Below are positions 17,010 to 25,636 of a DNA stretch of 64,000 nt, in pieces. Where the stretch lies: contig NZ_JAAOIX010000003.1 in assembly GCF_011440395.1 (NCBI RefSeq), forward strand, positions 310,001-374,000. Direction: 5' to 3'. The DNA is from Pseudomaricurvus alcaniphilus (GTDB lineage: Bacteria > Pseudomonadota > Gammaproteobacteria > Pseudomonadales > Cellvibrionaceae). The notes beneath the pieces are model-generated. The model saw only the letters and a list, made by a program, of their open reading frames with translations. It did no database searches and was not told the origin of the DNA. A program made the translations under genes and the position numbers. The first letter of the stretch is position 1, and every line of letters begins with the position of its first letter.

Positions 17010-18275
17010 TTGAAAAAACTGCAAGCCATTCGTGGCATGAATGACCTGCTGCCCCGGGACTCGATCGTTTGGCAACACCTGGAATCCACCGTCGCCAGTG
17101 TGGTCGCCAGTTACGGCTACCAGGAAATTCGCTTTCCCATTCTGGAGCCCACCGAGCTGTTTAAGCGCTCCATCGGCGAAGTGACCGACATTGTCGAAAA
17201 AGAAATGTACACCTTTGCCGACCGCAACGGTGAAAGCCTGACCATGCGCCCCGAAGGTACCGCCTGCTGTGTGCGCGCTTGCGAGCAGCACGGCTTGTTG
17301 TACAACCAGACCCAGCGGCTCTGGTACCAGGGCCCGATGTTCCGCTACGAGCGCCCGCAAAAGGGACGCCTGCGTCAATTTCACCAGATTGGTATCGAAG
17401 TGTTTGGCCTGCAGGGGCCTGATATCGATGCCGAGTTGCTGCTGATGACTGCGCGCCTGTGGCGCGAGCTGGGCGTCGCGGAGGCGGTTACCCTGCAGAT
17501 CAATTCCCTCGGCTCGGCCGAGTCCCGGGCCCGCTACCGGGCGGCACTGGTGGATTATCTCGGCAGCCGGCGCGAGCAGCTGGATGAGGACAGCCAGCGC
17601 CGCCTGGACAGCAATCCGCTGCGGATCCTGGACAGCAAGGATCCGAAAACCCAGGCACTGCTAAACGACGCCCCGGCCCTGCACGATTATCTCGACCAGG
17701 AGTCGGCCAGTCACTTTGCCAGCCTGCGCGCCCTGCTGGACGCCGCGGGTATCGCCTATGAGGTCAACCAGCGGCTGGTGCGCGGGCTCGACTACTACGG
17801 CAAGACCGTGTTCGAGTGGGTCACCGACAAGCTGGGTGCCCAGGGCACAGTGTGTGCCGGGGGGCGTTACGATGGCCTGGTGGAGCAATTGGGTGGCAAG
17901 CCCACGCCGGCGGTGGGGTTTGCCATGGGCGTGGAGCGGCTGGTGTTGCTGTTGCAGGAACTGCAGGTGGTCCCGGCCGGGCTGGAGCAGGCGGTGGACG
18001 TCTACGTCATGGCCAGCGGCGACGTGCAGGCGCAGGCCTTTGCCACCGCCGAATACATGCGCGAGCAACTGCCGCACCTGCGGGTGATGTCCCATTGTGG
18101 CGGTGGCAACTTCAAGAAACAGATCAAGAAAGCCGATGCCAGCGGCGCTGAATTTGCCTTGATTATTGGCGAGGAAGAGGCCCGGCAGCAGCAGGCGACG
18201 GTAAAATACCTGCGCCAGGACAAGCCGCAACAAACATTGGCGCTTGCCGAACTGGTGCGGGCGTTGCAAGATTAG
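17010..18275 (+). CDS. hisS: Histidyl-tRNA synthetase
   Basis: A 421-residue class II aminoacyl-tRNA synthetase charging tRNA-His. Visible motifs: the start-region [11 protein letters not shown], motif 2 with [17 protein letters not shown], the histidine motif [15 protein letters not shown] and motif 3 [14 protein letters not shown]. The start is taken as TTG 17010, six bases after AAGGA (16999-17003), because it aligns with the family N-terminus; a TTG at 16989 would add seven residues. The direct repeat tgattgttaag (16973-16983 and 16990-17000) lies just upstream. Confidence 0.94.
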   Translation: MKKLQAIRGMNDLLPRDSIVWQHLESTVASVVASYGYQEIRFPILEPTELFKRSIGEVTDIVEKEMYTFADRNGESLTMRPEGTACCVRACEQHGLLYNQTQRLWYQGPMFRYERPQKGRLRQFHQIGIEVFGLQGPDIDAELLLMTARLWRELGVAEAVTLQINSLGSAESRARYRAALVDYLGSRREQLDEDSQRRLDSNPLRILDSKDPKTQALLNDAPALHDYLDQESASHFASLRALLDAAGIAYEVNQRLVRGLDYYGKTVFEWVTDKLGAQGTVCAGGRYDGLVEQLGGKPTPAVGFAMGVERLVLLLQELQVVPAGLEQAVDVYVMASGDVQAQAFATAEYMREQLPHLRVMSHCGGGNFKKQIKKADASGAEFALIIGEEEARQQQATVKYLRQDKPQQTLALAELVRALQD

Positions 18276-18368
18276 GCCCGCCGCGGCCCCGCCCTGGAAA
18301 CAAAAACGTAGAAACCGGGTCAATAACACGGTTGCTCAGATACTGAAAATGCTAAGTCAGGAGTTATT

Positions 18369-19109
18369 GTGACAGCACACTTAACCGAAGAAGAACAATT
18401 GGAAACCCTCAAGCGCTGGTGGGCCGAAAATGGCAAGTCGACCGTGATCGCGGTGGTACTGGCCGTGGCCGGCTACCTCGGCTGGAACAGCTGGCAAGAC
18501 AGCCATCAGGCGAACGCCGAGCAGGCCTCGGCGACCTACCAGACCCTGATGGAGGCGCTGGTGAGCGAGCCGGGGCAGGAGTTGAGCGAAGAGCAGGTGG
18601 CCAATGTTACTCACCTCGCCGGTGAGCTCAAGGAGAAACACAAGGGCAACTTGTACGCCAGTCAGGCGGCGATGTTCCTGGCCAAGCTGGCCGTGGATAA
18701 AGGCGATCTCGATGGGGCTGCGGCAGAATTGCAGTGGGTCATCGATCGCGATGTCGATAAGGCGGTGACCCTGCTGGCCCGTGCCCGCCTGGCCCGGGTA
18801 AAAATCGCGCAGCAGGATTACGCGGCCGCGCTGGCGCTGGTGAAAGAAACTCGTAACCCTGCTTTTACTGCGACGTTCGCAGAGATTCGCGGCGATATAC
18901 TGCTGCAGCAGGGTAACACCCAGGAGGCCCGTGCGGCCTATCGACTGGCGATGGACAACCTGGTGCCGGGGCTCGAAGGCCGGGCTCAGTTGTTGCAGAT
19001 CAAGCTCGATGACCTGCAGACCAGCCCGGTGGTTGTCACCCAACCGAGCCAGGCTGATGAGGCTCTGGAAAGTGAAAACCTCGACGGCGCGGCTGGAGAA
19101 AATTCATGA
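18369..19109 (+). CDS. yfgM: YfgM family ancillary SecYEG/periplasmic chaperone-network protein
   Basis: A 246-residue bitopic inner-membrane protein. A short cytoplasmic N-terminus (LTEEEQLETLKRWWAENGKS) precedes one transmembrane helix (about 24-40) and a periplasmic TPR-like domain rich in Ala, Leu and Gln. E. coli YfgM associates with SecYEG and PpiD. The start is GTG 18369 with TCAGGAG before it. The TGA overlaps the bamB ATG by four bases, and the yfgM-bamB-der order is conserved. Confidence 0.92.
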   Translation: MTAHLTEEEQLETLKRWWAENGKSTVIAVVLAVAGYLGWNSWQDSHQANAEQASATYQTLMEALVSEPGQELSEEQVANVTHLAGELKEKHKGNLYASQAAMFLAKLAVDKGDLDGAAAELQWVIDRDVDKAVTLLARARLARVKIAQQDYAAALALVKETRNPAFTATFAEIRGDILLQQGNTQEARAAYRLAMDNLVPGLEGRAQLLQIKLDDLQTSPVVVTQPSQADEALESENLDGAAGENS

Positions 19110-20239
19110 ATCGAATTCTAGCCCTGGGCCTCTGCCTGCTGCTGGCGGCTTGCTCCTCCAATGACACGGTAGAACTGGAACCGGCGGAGTTGGTCAAGTT
19201 CAAGGAGACCGTCGAGGTCAAGCGGCTCTGGTCGCAAAGCATAGGCTCTGGCGCGGGTTCCCATTACACACTGCTGCCCACCGCAATTGCCGGTGATGAT
19301 ATTTTTGCGGTGGATACCGAGGGCTTGTTGATGGCGGTCAATCGCCTCAACGGCAAGAAACGCTGGCGTATTGAGCTGGAAGAGCGGGTCGCCAGCGGCG
19401 TTGGCGCGGCCCAGGGCAAGCTCTTTGTCGGCACCCTGAACGGCGAGCTGGTGGCACTCTCTGCCAGCGATGGCAGTGAATTGTGGCGCACCAGGCTCAG
19501 CAGCGAGGTATTGGCGCCGCCCCAGAGCAATGGTTCGGTGGTGGTTGTGCAAACCCAGGACGGTCGCATCGTCGGCCTCGATACCGGTTCCGGCAGGCAG
19601 TTGTGGATGCAGGAGGTGGCGGTTCCGGCCCTGACCCTGCGCGGTACATCGACCCCGATCGTCACAGACACGGCGGTATACGCCGGCTTCGCCTCCGGCA
19701 AGATTATGGCGCTGGATGTCAAGGACGGCCTGGTGCAGTGGGAGCAGCGGGTCGCCCTGGCCACCGGCCGCTCGGAACTGGAGCGGGTGGTGGATATCAA
19801 CGCGGCGCCACTGCTGGAGGGCGATATTCTCTATTGCGGTAGCTACCAGGGGCGACTGGTGGCACTCAATCGCGGCACCGGCGCCGGTCTCTGGGCGAAA
19901 AAGGAATCCAGCTTTAACAACCTGGCGGCCGGCAACCAGCAGATTTACCTGACCGACGAAAACGCAATAGTGAAGGCCTACAACGCCAACTCCGGGACGC
20001 TGGTTTGGGAAAACGACCAGCTGATTCGGCGCCAGGTGGGCGCGCCGCAGACCTTTGGCAATTACGTCGCGGTGGCGGATTTCGAGGGTTATGTGCACAT
20101 CATGAACCAGAGTGATGGCACCTTTGTGGCCCGCCGCAAGGTGGACGGCGACGGGGTGCGCTCGCCCATGCAGGGGGTCGACAATATCCTCTATGTGTAC
20201 GGCAACAGCGGCGACCTGGTAGCGTTGCGCGCCGAATAG
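19106..20239 (+). CDS. bamB: Outer-membrane protein assembly factor BamB
   Basis: A 377-residue lipoprotein subunit of the BAM complex that folds beta-barrel proteins into the outer membrane. The signal sequence ends in lipobox LAAC16. Eight PQQ/WD-like beta-propeller blades follow, visible as repeated W..G/GxxVxxLDxxxGxxxW patterns (RLNGKKRWRIEL, SASDGSELWRTRL, DVKDGLVQWEQRV). It is coupled to yfgM and ended by a strong hairpin at 20263-20290. Confidence 0.95.
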   Translation: MNRILALGLCLLLAACSSNDTVELEPAELVKFKETVEVKRLWSQSIGSGAGSHYTLLPTAIAGDDIFAVDTEGLLMAVNRLNGKKRWRIELEERVASGVGAAQGKLFVGTLNGELVALSASDGSELWRTRLSSEVLAPPQSNGSVVVVQTQDGRIVGLDTGSGRQLWMQEVAVPALTLRGTSTPIVTDTAVYAGFASGKIMALDVKDGLVQWEQRVALATGRSELERVVDINAAPLLEGDILYCGSYQGRLVALNRGTGAGLWAKKESSFNNLAAGNQQIYLTDENAIVKAYNANSGTLVWENDQLIRRQVGAPQTFGNYVAVADFEGYVHIMNQSDGTFVARRKVDGDGVRSPMQGVDNILYVYGNSGDLVALRAE

Positions 20240-20262
20240 ACCAACCCATTTAGGGTATACTG

Positions 20263-20301
20263 AGGCCAGCGCAGATGACTGCGCTGGCCTTTATTTATTT
20301 G
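20263..20301 (+). terminator. Intrinsic terminator after bamB
   Basis: A perfect 12-bp stem (aggccagcgcag, 20263-20274; ctgcgctggcct, 20279-20290) with an atga loop is followed by ttatttattt. It lies between bamB and der, so der may need its own promoter or read-through. Confidence 0.85.
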
Positions 20302-20321
20302 GAAACTTGTTGAGATAGCTG

Positions 20322-21731
20322 ATGATCCCTGTTATTGCCCTGGTGGGCCGCCCGAACGTGGGTAAATCCACGCTGTTTAATCGTCTCACGAAGACCCGGG
20401 ACGCTATCGTAGCGGATTACGCCGGCCTGACCCGTGACCGCAAATACGGCGAGGCGGAAATGCTGGGCCACAAGTTTATGCTGATCGATACAGGCGGTAT
20501 CAGTGGCGATGAACACGGTATCGACGAAGTTATGGCCGAGCAGTCCCTGCAGGCGATCGCCGAGGCGGATGCCGTGCTGTTCCTGGTGGACTGCCGCGAC
20601 GGCTTGACCGCAGCGGACCAGATGATCGCCAGGCACTTGCGAATCAACAACAAGACCACCTACGTGGTTGCCAACAAGGTGGACGGGCAGAATTTTGACG
20701 TCGCCGTGGCACCCTTTTACGAGTTGGGCATGGGAGATGTGTACCCGACCACGGCCACCCACGGTCGCGGGGTCAAAAGCCTGATGGAGGAGGTGCTGGA
20801 GAAGTTTCCGCCGCCGGAGGAGACCCCGGAAGATGATCAGCGCGGTATCAAGATTGCCATAGTCGGGCGCCCTAACGTGGGTAAGTCGACGCTGGTGAAT
20901 CGCATGCTGGGTGAAGACCGGGTCATCGTATTCGATCTCCCGGGAACCACCCGGGACAGTATTTACATCGATTACGAGCGTGACGGCCAGCCCTACACGA
21001 TCATCGATACCGCCGGTATTCGCCGCCGCAAGAACGTCAAAATGACGGTGGAAAAGTTTTCCATCGTCAAAACCCTGCAGGCCATCGAAGATGCCAACGT
21101 GGTGATTCTGGTAATGGATGCGCGCGAGGGGGTGGTGGACCAGGACCTGCACCTGATGGGCCAGGTTATCGACAGCGGCAGGGCGCTGGTGGTGGCCCTG
21201 AACAAATGGGACGGGCTGCAGAGCGAGCAGAAGGATTACATCAAAACCGAGCTGGATCGGCGCCTGCGGTTTGTGGATTTTGCCGATGTGCACTTTATTT
21301 CCGCCCTGCACGGCACCGGTGTCGGCCATTTGTACGAGTCCATCGAGAAGGCCTTCCACTCCGCCACGGACAAATTGTCGACCCATCACCTGACCCGAAT
21401 CCTGGAAGACGCGGTGTCGGTGCACCAGCCGCCGCTGGTCAATGGTCGCCGCATTAAACTGCGCTACGCCCACTCCGGTGGCCACAATCCGCCCATCATC
21501 GTTATCCACGGTAACCAGACGGATAAAATCCCCGGTCACTACGCCAAGTTCCTGGAGAAGACCTTTCGCCAGGCGCTGGATTTGCACGGCACACCGATCC
21601 GAATCCTTTTTAAAACCGCCGACAACCCGTTCGAAGGCCGCAAGAACAAGCTCACCGATCGCCAGTTGCAGAAAAAAATGCGCCTCACCAAGCATTACCA
21701 AAAGCAGAAGAAGCAGGGCAAGAAGAAGTAA
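20322..21731 (+). CDS. der: Ribosome biogenesis GTPase Der (EngA)
   Basis: A 469-residue GTPase with two tandem G domains, needed for 50S subunit assembly. G1 motifs GRPNVGKS occur at residues 9-16 and 182-189; both domains have DTGG/DTAG switch II (LIDTGG, IIDTAG) and NKVD/NKWD specificity motifs. The C-terminal KH-like domain ends in a basic tail (KQKKQGKKK). It follows the bamB terminator by about 30 bases. Confidence 0.97.
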   Translation: MIPVIALVGRPNVGKSTLFNRLTKTRDAIVADYAGLTRDRKYGEAEMLGHKFMLIDTGGISGDEHGIDEVMAEQSLQAIAEADAVLFLVDCRDGLTAADQMIARHLRINNKTTYVVANKVDGQNFDVAVAPFYELGMGDVYPTTATHGRGVKSLMEEVLEKFPPPEETPEDDQRGIKIAIVGRPNVGKSTLVNRMLGEDRVIVFDLPGTTRDSIYIDYERDGQPYTIIDTAGIRRRKNVKMTVEKFSIVKTLQAIEDANVVILVMDAREGVVDQDLHLMGQVIDSGRALVVALNKWDGLQSEQKDYIKTELDRRLRFVDFADVHFISALHGTGVGHLYESIEKAFHSATDKLSTHHLTRILEDAVSVHQPPLVNGRRIKLRYAHSGGHNPPIIVIHGNQTDKIPGHYAKFLEKTFRQALDLHGTPIRILFKTADNPFEGRKNKLTDRQLQKKMRLTKHYQKQKKQGKKK

Positions 21732-22011
21732 CTTTTTGTTATTGGTTTGTGGTTTGTGGTTAGTGGTTTGTATTGAGTGTCGGTTACCGAGGTCGCGCAG
21801 CTGACGCGCTCAAGCCCATATATGGTCTCCTCCTCGTTTGCAAGGCCTCGTATCAGATGTAAAGTCAGGTTGAGTACGCCGGTATTACCTGCTTTGTCAT
21901 CTGCTTTACGTTGCCATCGCAATCTTTAGGAAGGTTAATGTTTACCCTTTAAATTATTGCTCGAGCTACTAACTTCATTCACTGGGTTTGTTTCACCCAA
22001 TGGCTATCGCA

Positions 22012-22125
22012 TGTGGCAATGACCGAGGTCGCGCAGCTGACGCGCTTGAACCCTTCCTTGGGTCGCTCGACTGCCGACATCCATGTCGGCAGACGGTCAG
22101 CCGCGCAACCTCGCCCATCGCCACA
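22012..22125. repeat. Foldback repeat downstream of der
   Basis: Arms 22012-22040 (tgtggcaatgaccgaggtcg..) and 22097-22125 are inverted copies over 29 bases with about six mismatches. Inside is a perfect 10-bp stem (ctgccgacat, 22071-22080; atgtcggcag, 22083-22092). Part of the left arm also occurs as a direct copy at 21786-21810. Confidence 0.7.
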
Positions 22126-22306
22126 ACCACCTATACAGCGGAATTCAAGCTAAAAACCCCAAAACCCCAAAACCCTAAAACTGTTGCTGCTTTATGCACA
22201 GTGGTAAATGAATCGTCCGGGCACTCGGCAATTCGGTTCTCAAGTGACATACCTCCGCTGTAGATTAATAGTTATTATCTTTCTTTGGGCTTGCGCGTTG
22301 GTGGGT

Positions 22307-22416
22307 GCATTGCCCTGCGTGCGAGCAATCCAGACCTTCTGCCGCCAGGGAAGGCGGCAGAGAGCCTCCAGGGACGGATTAACGGCGTGTCTGGATTGCT
22401 CGTGCGCAGGGCAATG
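22307..22416. repeat. Foldback repeat upstream of the small GNAT gene
   Basis: Arms 22307-22335 and 22388-22416 pair over 29 bases with only two mismatches (core gcgagcaatccagac). A nested 8-bp stem (ctgccgcc/ggcggcag) sits near the middle (about 22340-22361). Architecture parallels the foldback at 2263-2460, though the sequence differs. Confidence 0.75.
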
Positions 22417-22597
22417 CTGGCAGTTAAGCAGCAGCTTTACTCACATTGTCATAATTAGTAAAAAACCGGTAACTATGGCGCAAAAAATGGTCTATATTTA
22501 AGTAGAGGTAAGCGAACAGCACAGCAGGGCAAAGGCGGCAAGGGCTTACCGGAGAGGGTTTAAACAGTCAGTTGTTAACTGCAACGGGTAACAATAC

Positions 22598-22855
22598 ATG
22601 AGCCGGGTTGTGCATCAGCCTCAATTGCACTGCTTCACTATCGATCTGGATGGCCAGTTGGCCAAGCTGGATTATCGACTGCTTAACGACGACGTGATCG
22701 AATTTACCTCAACCCACGTGCCGTTCAGCTTGCGCGGTCACGGTTACGGCGCCGAATTGGTGGCAGCCGGGCTCGAGTGGGCCAAAAAGCATAATTACCA
22801 GGTGACCAGCCGCTGCTGGTATGTCGACCGGTTTCTCGACACAGCCGTTTCCTAA
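22598..22855 (+). CDS. Small GNAT-type N-acetyltransferase (YjdJ-like)
   Basis: An 85-residue protein matching the short GNAT-like family typified by YjdJ. The pattern is ITIDLDGQLAKLDYRLLNDD-type strand, FTSTHVPFSLRGHGYGAELV as the acetyl-CoA-binding segment (R-G-x-G-x-G/A), then LEWAKKHNYQVTSRCWYV. Substrates of this family are not established. The C-terminus is a little shorter than usual. It converges on the minus-strand operon; stops are 28 bases apart. Confidence 0.75.
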   Translation: MSRVVHQPQLHCFTIDLDGQLAKLDYRLLNDDVIEFTSTHVPFSLRGHGYGAELVAAGLEWAKKHNYQVTSRCWYVDRFLDTAVS

Positions 22856-22883
22856 AGCACAACACATCCCGCCGACGCTCCTA

Positions 22884-23804
22884 TCAGGCAAAAACCTTTA
22901 CTGCTTCTTCCACTACCATCGCGTGGCGGGCTGCCAGTGCGTGGCGGTCATCGTCGTAGCCACCGCCAATGACCGTGGCCACAGGCAGGCCCTTGGCTTT
23001 ACACAATTCAAGTACCAACCGCTCGCGCTGGCGCAGCCCGGCCAGGCTGATATTCAGCAAGCCCAGCGGGTCGTGTTCGTATACATCCACCCCGGCATCG
23101 TAAAAGACCAGCGCCGGGCGGGACTTATCCAGCGCCTGCATGAATGCGCGTTCCACGGTTGCCAGATATTCGTCATCGCCGGTACCCGGCTGTAACTCCA
23201 CGTCCATATCGCTGTTGGCCTTGCGCGCCGGGAAGTTTTTCGCGCAGTGCACGGAACAGGTGAAGATGCGCGAATCGCCCCGCAGGATATTGGCGGTGCC
23301 GTCGCCCTGGTGGACGTCGCAATCAAATATCAGCAGCGAGGGCTTTTCCAGCTGGGTTTTGCGCGAGGCGTGCAGGATACCCAGTGCCGCTACGGCGAGG
23401 TCGTTTATGATGCAAAAGCCGGACGCGGCGTCGTAGTGGGCGTGGTGGGTGCCGCCGGCGAGGTGGCAGGCGATGCCGTGTTGCAGGGCGAGGTTGGCGG
23501 TGAGGAAGGTGCCGTTGGGTGAGATCAGGGTGCGCTTCATCAGCGCTGGTGACCAGGGTAGCCCCATGCGGCGCAGTTCCTGGGGCGTTTGCCGGTTGTG
23601 GATAAAACGCTGCAGGTACTGCGGGCAATGGGCCAGTTGCAGCAGTTCCATTTTGGCACGGCCGGGGCGCAGGGTATTGGCGGCGGTGGCGATGCCTTGC
23701 TGCTGCAGATACTCGTGCAGCAGGCGAAACTTTTCCATGGGAAAGCGGTGCTTGCTGGGAAAGTCGAAGCTGTATTCCGGGTGGGTTACCAGCGGCACGG
23801 TCAC
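22884..23804 (-). CDS. Histone deacetylase-family (acetoin utilisation-type) hydrolase
   Basis: A 306-residue zinc-dependent deacetylase-fold protein. The active-site pattern is present: GGTHHAHYDAASGFCIIND (His pair), FDCDVHQGDGTA (metal Asp/His) and FYDAGVDVYEHDPLG (third metal ligand), and a late GGGYDDD. Bacterial members act on acetylpolyamines, acetylated proteins or unknown substrates; the substrate here cannot be told. The start is GTG (complement of 23802-23804), overlapping the permease stop; longer readings run into that gene. It is the last gene of a three-gene minus-strand operon. Confidence 0.88.
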   Translation of the reverse strand: MTVPLVTHPEYSFDFPSKHRFPMEKFRLLHEYLQQQGIATAANTLRPGRAKMELLQLAHCPQYLQRFIHNRQTPQELRRMGLPWSPALMKRTLISPNGTFLTANLALQHGIACHLAGGTHHAHYDAASGFCIINDLAVAALGILHASRKTQLEKPSLLIFDCDVHQGDGTANILRGDSRIFTCSVHCAKNFPARKANSDMDVELQPGTGDDEYLATVERAFMQALDKSRPALVFYDAGVDVYEHDPLGLLNISLAGLRQRERLVLELCKAKGLPVATVIGGGYDDDRHALAARHAMVVEEAVKVFA

Positions 23805-24592
23805 AGTTGCCTGACCCCCTGGTAGACGCCGAGCAGGGTGACGATAAACAGTACCGCGCCCAAAACACGGAAAAACACAGGGCTTTCTGCGGTTAACAGT
23901 CGGTCGTGCAGGCGCAGGCCGAACACATGGCCGACGGCGGCGCAGGGCAACAGCCACAGGTGGTGGATCAATTGCAAGTCAATGCCGGCCCAGACGAAGG
24001 CCGCCATTTTGATGCTCACCAGGATGACCCAAAGGGCGAACATCGTGTCCCGCAGTTTTTCCCTGGCCACGTGGTTCATAAACACGGCGATAATTAATGG
24101 CGCACCAATCAGGGAGGTGCCGCTGATATAGCCGCCCAGCATCAGGAAGATAATGTCCAGTGTGCGACTGTTGCTCTTGAACGGCTTGTTGAGCATATAG
24201 CTGATGGCGTAGCCACCGACGATCACGAAGATAATCAAACTCATCAGGGTGTTGGGCAGCATAAGCAAGCCAAACACACCCACCAGTTTGGGGACGATCA
24301 TGATTGGCAACACGCGCCACAAGTAGGCCCAGTCGACGGTGCTGGCACGGGTGTCCATTGCTGCCGTGGCGCCGGCGGAGCGACTGCGGTTGTTTTGCCA
24401 GATTGTCAGGGTGGCGAAAAACAGCAGGTGTACGGCGATGATGGGCAGGTACACCAGCGGCTGGTTGTCGATCATCAGCAAAAACGGTAGTGACAGTACC
24501 GAGCCACCAAAACCCAGCCCGGAGCGGACAAAACCGCTCCAGACAAAGACCAGCCCAATCAATGCCAGTTGCAGATAGCTCAGTTCCGCCAT
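23801..24592 (-). CDS. TauE/SafE family sulfite/organosulfonate-type permease
   Basis: A 263-residue integral membrane protein with about eight hydrophobic segments. The N-terminal FVRSGLGFGGSVLSLPFLL carries the TauE/SafE signature (G-x-G-G-x-x-x-x-P), and a related glycine-rich stretch occurs in the second half (MLGGYISGTSLIGAPLI). The family moves small anions such as sulfite, sulfoacetate or organic acids across the inner membrane. A sulfur link to the Fe-S or sulfation genes in this window is tempting but unsupported. It starts at ATG directly abutting the mutarotase stop and overlaps the deacetylase start. Confidence 0.85.
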   Translation of the reverse strand: MAELSYLQLALIGLVFVWSGFVRSGLGFGGSVLSLPFLLMIDNQPLVYLPIIAVHLLFFATLTIWQNNRSRSAGATAAMDTRASTVDWAYLWRVLPIMIVPKLVGVFGLLMLPNTLMSLIIFVIVGGYAISYMLNKPFKSNSRTLDIIFLMLGGYISGTSLIGAPLIIAVFMNHVAREKLRDTMFALWVILVSIKMAAFVWAGIDLQLIHHLWLLPCAAVGHVFGLRLHDRLLTAESPVFFRVLGAVLFIVTLLGVYQGVRQL

Positions 24593-25522
24593 CTACCCGG
24601 TGACGCCGATGCTGACACTGGCTCTGTGGCTGGCGCCCGCATCCAGGCTGAGGGCATTAGTGCCGGCATTGCCCCGTTCCAGGCAGATAAACTCTTGCCC
24701 GTGTTCGGCGCCTACATCGGCCAGTGCGGCGGCCTTGTCATACCCCGGGTTCCAGACTATAGCACTGGGGCAGTTGCTGCCACGGATGGCCAGCGCTGGC
24801 TCGGTGGCGATGATCTGCTCGTCGGGTACCGACAGGTAGATCCGGTCCAATTCGCCATTGAATTGAACATCCCCCTGCTGCCGGCGTCGTTCCAGTTGGC
24901 GGGTGTTGTCCAGGAAATCGCAGCCCGCCAATCCGCGCACCCGCACCGCCGCCAGGTCGCTGACCGGATGATAGCTGTGCAGCGCCCAGCTCAGGGGCAT
25001 GGGGCTGGTGTCGCAATTTTGGATCTCCAGGCCCAGCTCGATACGGGTGCCCAGGGTCATAGTCAGGCGGGCGCTGAAGCGCCAGGGGAACTCGGGGTGC
25101 GGTTGGCTGGCATACTGCCCGAACCCCCAGCTGAGTACGACATTGCCATCGCTGTCGGCCTGGGCGCCGAGTAACTGCCAGTCTTCGTTGCGGGCAAAGC
25201 CGTGCTGCGGCTTGCCCGGTTCGTTGTGTGGGCCAAACCAGGGCAGGCACAGGGGCACGCCGCCGCGCAGCGGTTTACCGCGGACAAAAAGCGCTGTGGG
25301 GCTCAGCCATAACAACTGATCATTGTTGCTGGTGGTACGGCCGTAAGAGGTATGGGTGAGCAATTGCGCGCCCTGGGGGGCGATAACCGAACGGCACAGC
25401 GGCGACTCCACCACCAGCAGCGGCAGTGAATCGACAGAATTGTGTTGTGGAAACTCGGTGGCGGAATCGCTGAGTCGCCACCAGGGGTGATTTTCGGGTG
25501 AAGCGGATGTGAGTCCAGTCAT
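24593..25522 (-). CDS. D-hexose-6-phosphate mutarotase (YeaD-type aldose 1-epimerase)
   Basis: A 309-residue aldose-1-epimerase-superfamily protein interconverting alpha and beta anomers of hexose-6-phosphates. Motifs seen include QGAQLLTH, LRGGVPLCLPWFGPH, HGFARNEDW (catalytic His region), LSWALHSYHPVSD (second His) and ICLERGN (catalytic Glu). Its length fits YeaD-like proteins. It is the first gene of the minus-strand operon, divergent from the ABC exporter with 114 bases between. Confidence 0.88.
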   Translation of the reverse strand: MTGLTSASPENHPWWRLSDSATEFPQHNSVDSLPLLVVESPLCRSVIAPQGAQLLTHTSYGRTTSNNDQLLWLSPTALFVRGKPLRGGVPLCLPWFGPHNEPGKPQHGFARNEDWQLLGAQADSDGNVVLSWGFGQYASQPHPEFPWRFSARLTMTLGTRIELGLEIQNCDTSPMPLSWALHSYHPVSDLAAVRVRGLAGCDFLDNTRQLERRRQQGDVQFNGELDRIYLSVPDEQIIATEPALAIRGSNCPSAIVWNPGYDKAAALADVGAEHGQEFICLERGNAGTNALSLDAGASHRASVSIGVTG

Positions 25523-25636
25523 AACGTCTCCTTCGCGGGCGGCGCTATTTTATAGTCAGTGCCGCAAATAGAACAGGGCACGAAGGTGATCGTGTTATAT
25601 TCCCGGTACATTATTAAATTTTAATCAGTCATTTAT

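Larger units (their letters stand above)
21732..22597. other. 0.87-kb gene-free spacer with foldbacks and simple repeats
   Basis: No frame here looks coding. It holds an imperfect ggtttgt tandem (about 21744-21773), a 25-bp direct repeat (accgaggtcgcgcagctgac.., 21786-21810 and 22022-22046), a foldback at 22012-22125, a telomere-like aaccccaaaaccccaaaacc run at about 22152-22180, and a second foldback at 22307-22416. The final 180 bases are AT-rich and should contain the promoter of the following GNAT gene, but no clear boxes are seen. Confidence 0.75.

Noticed and set aside
20295-21701. 468-residue minus-strand frame opposite der
   Set aside because: Mirrors der almost exactly and has no recognisable motif; also overlaps the bamB terminator.
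21988-22501. Two frames of 91 and 97 residues after der
   Set aside because: They run across foldbacks and the ccccaaaa microsatellite; no homology or translation signals.
23801-24592. Sulfite exporter serving the Fe-S or sulfation genes
   Set aside because: The TauE/SafE family carries many anions and its operon partners have no sulfur role, so a sulfur function was not assigned.
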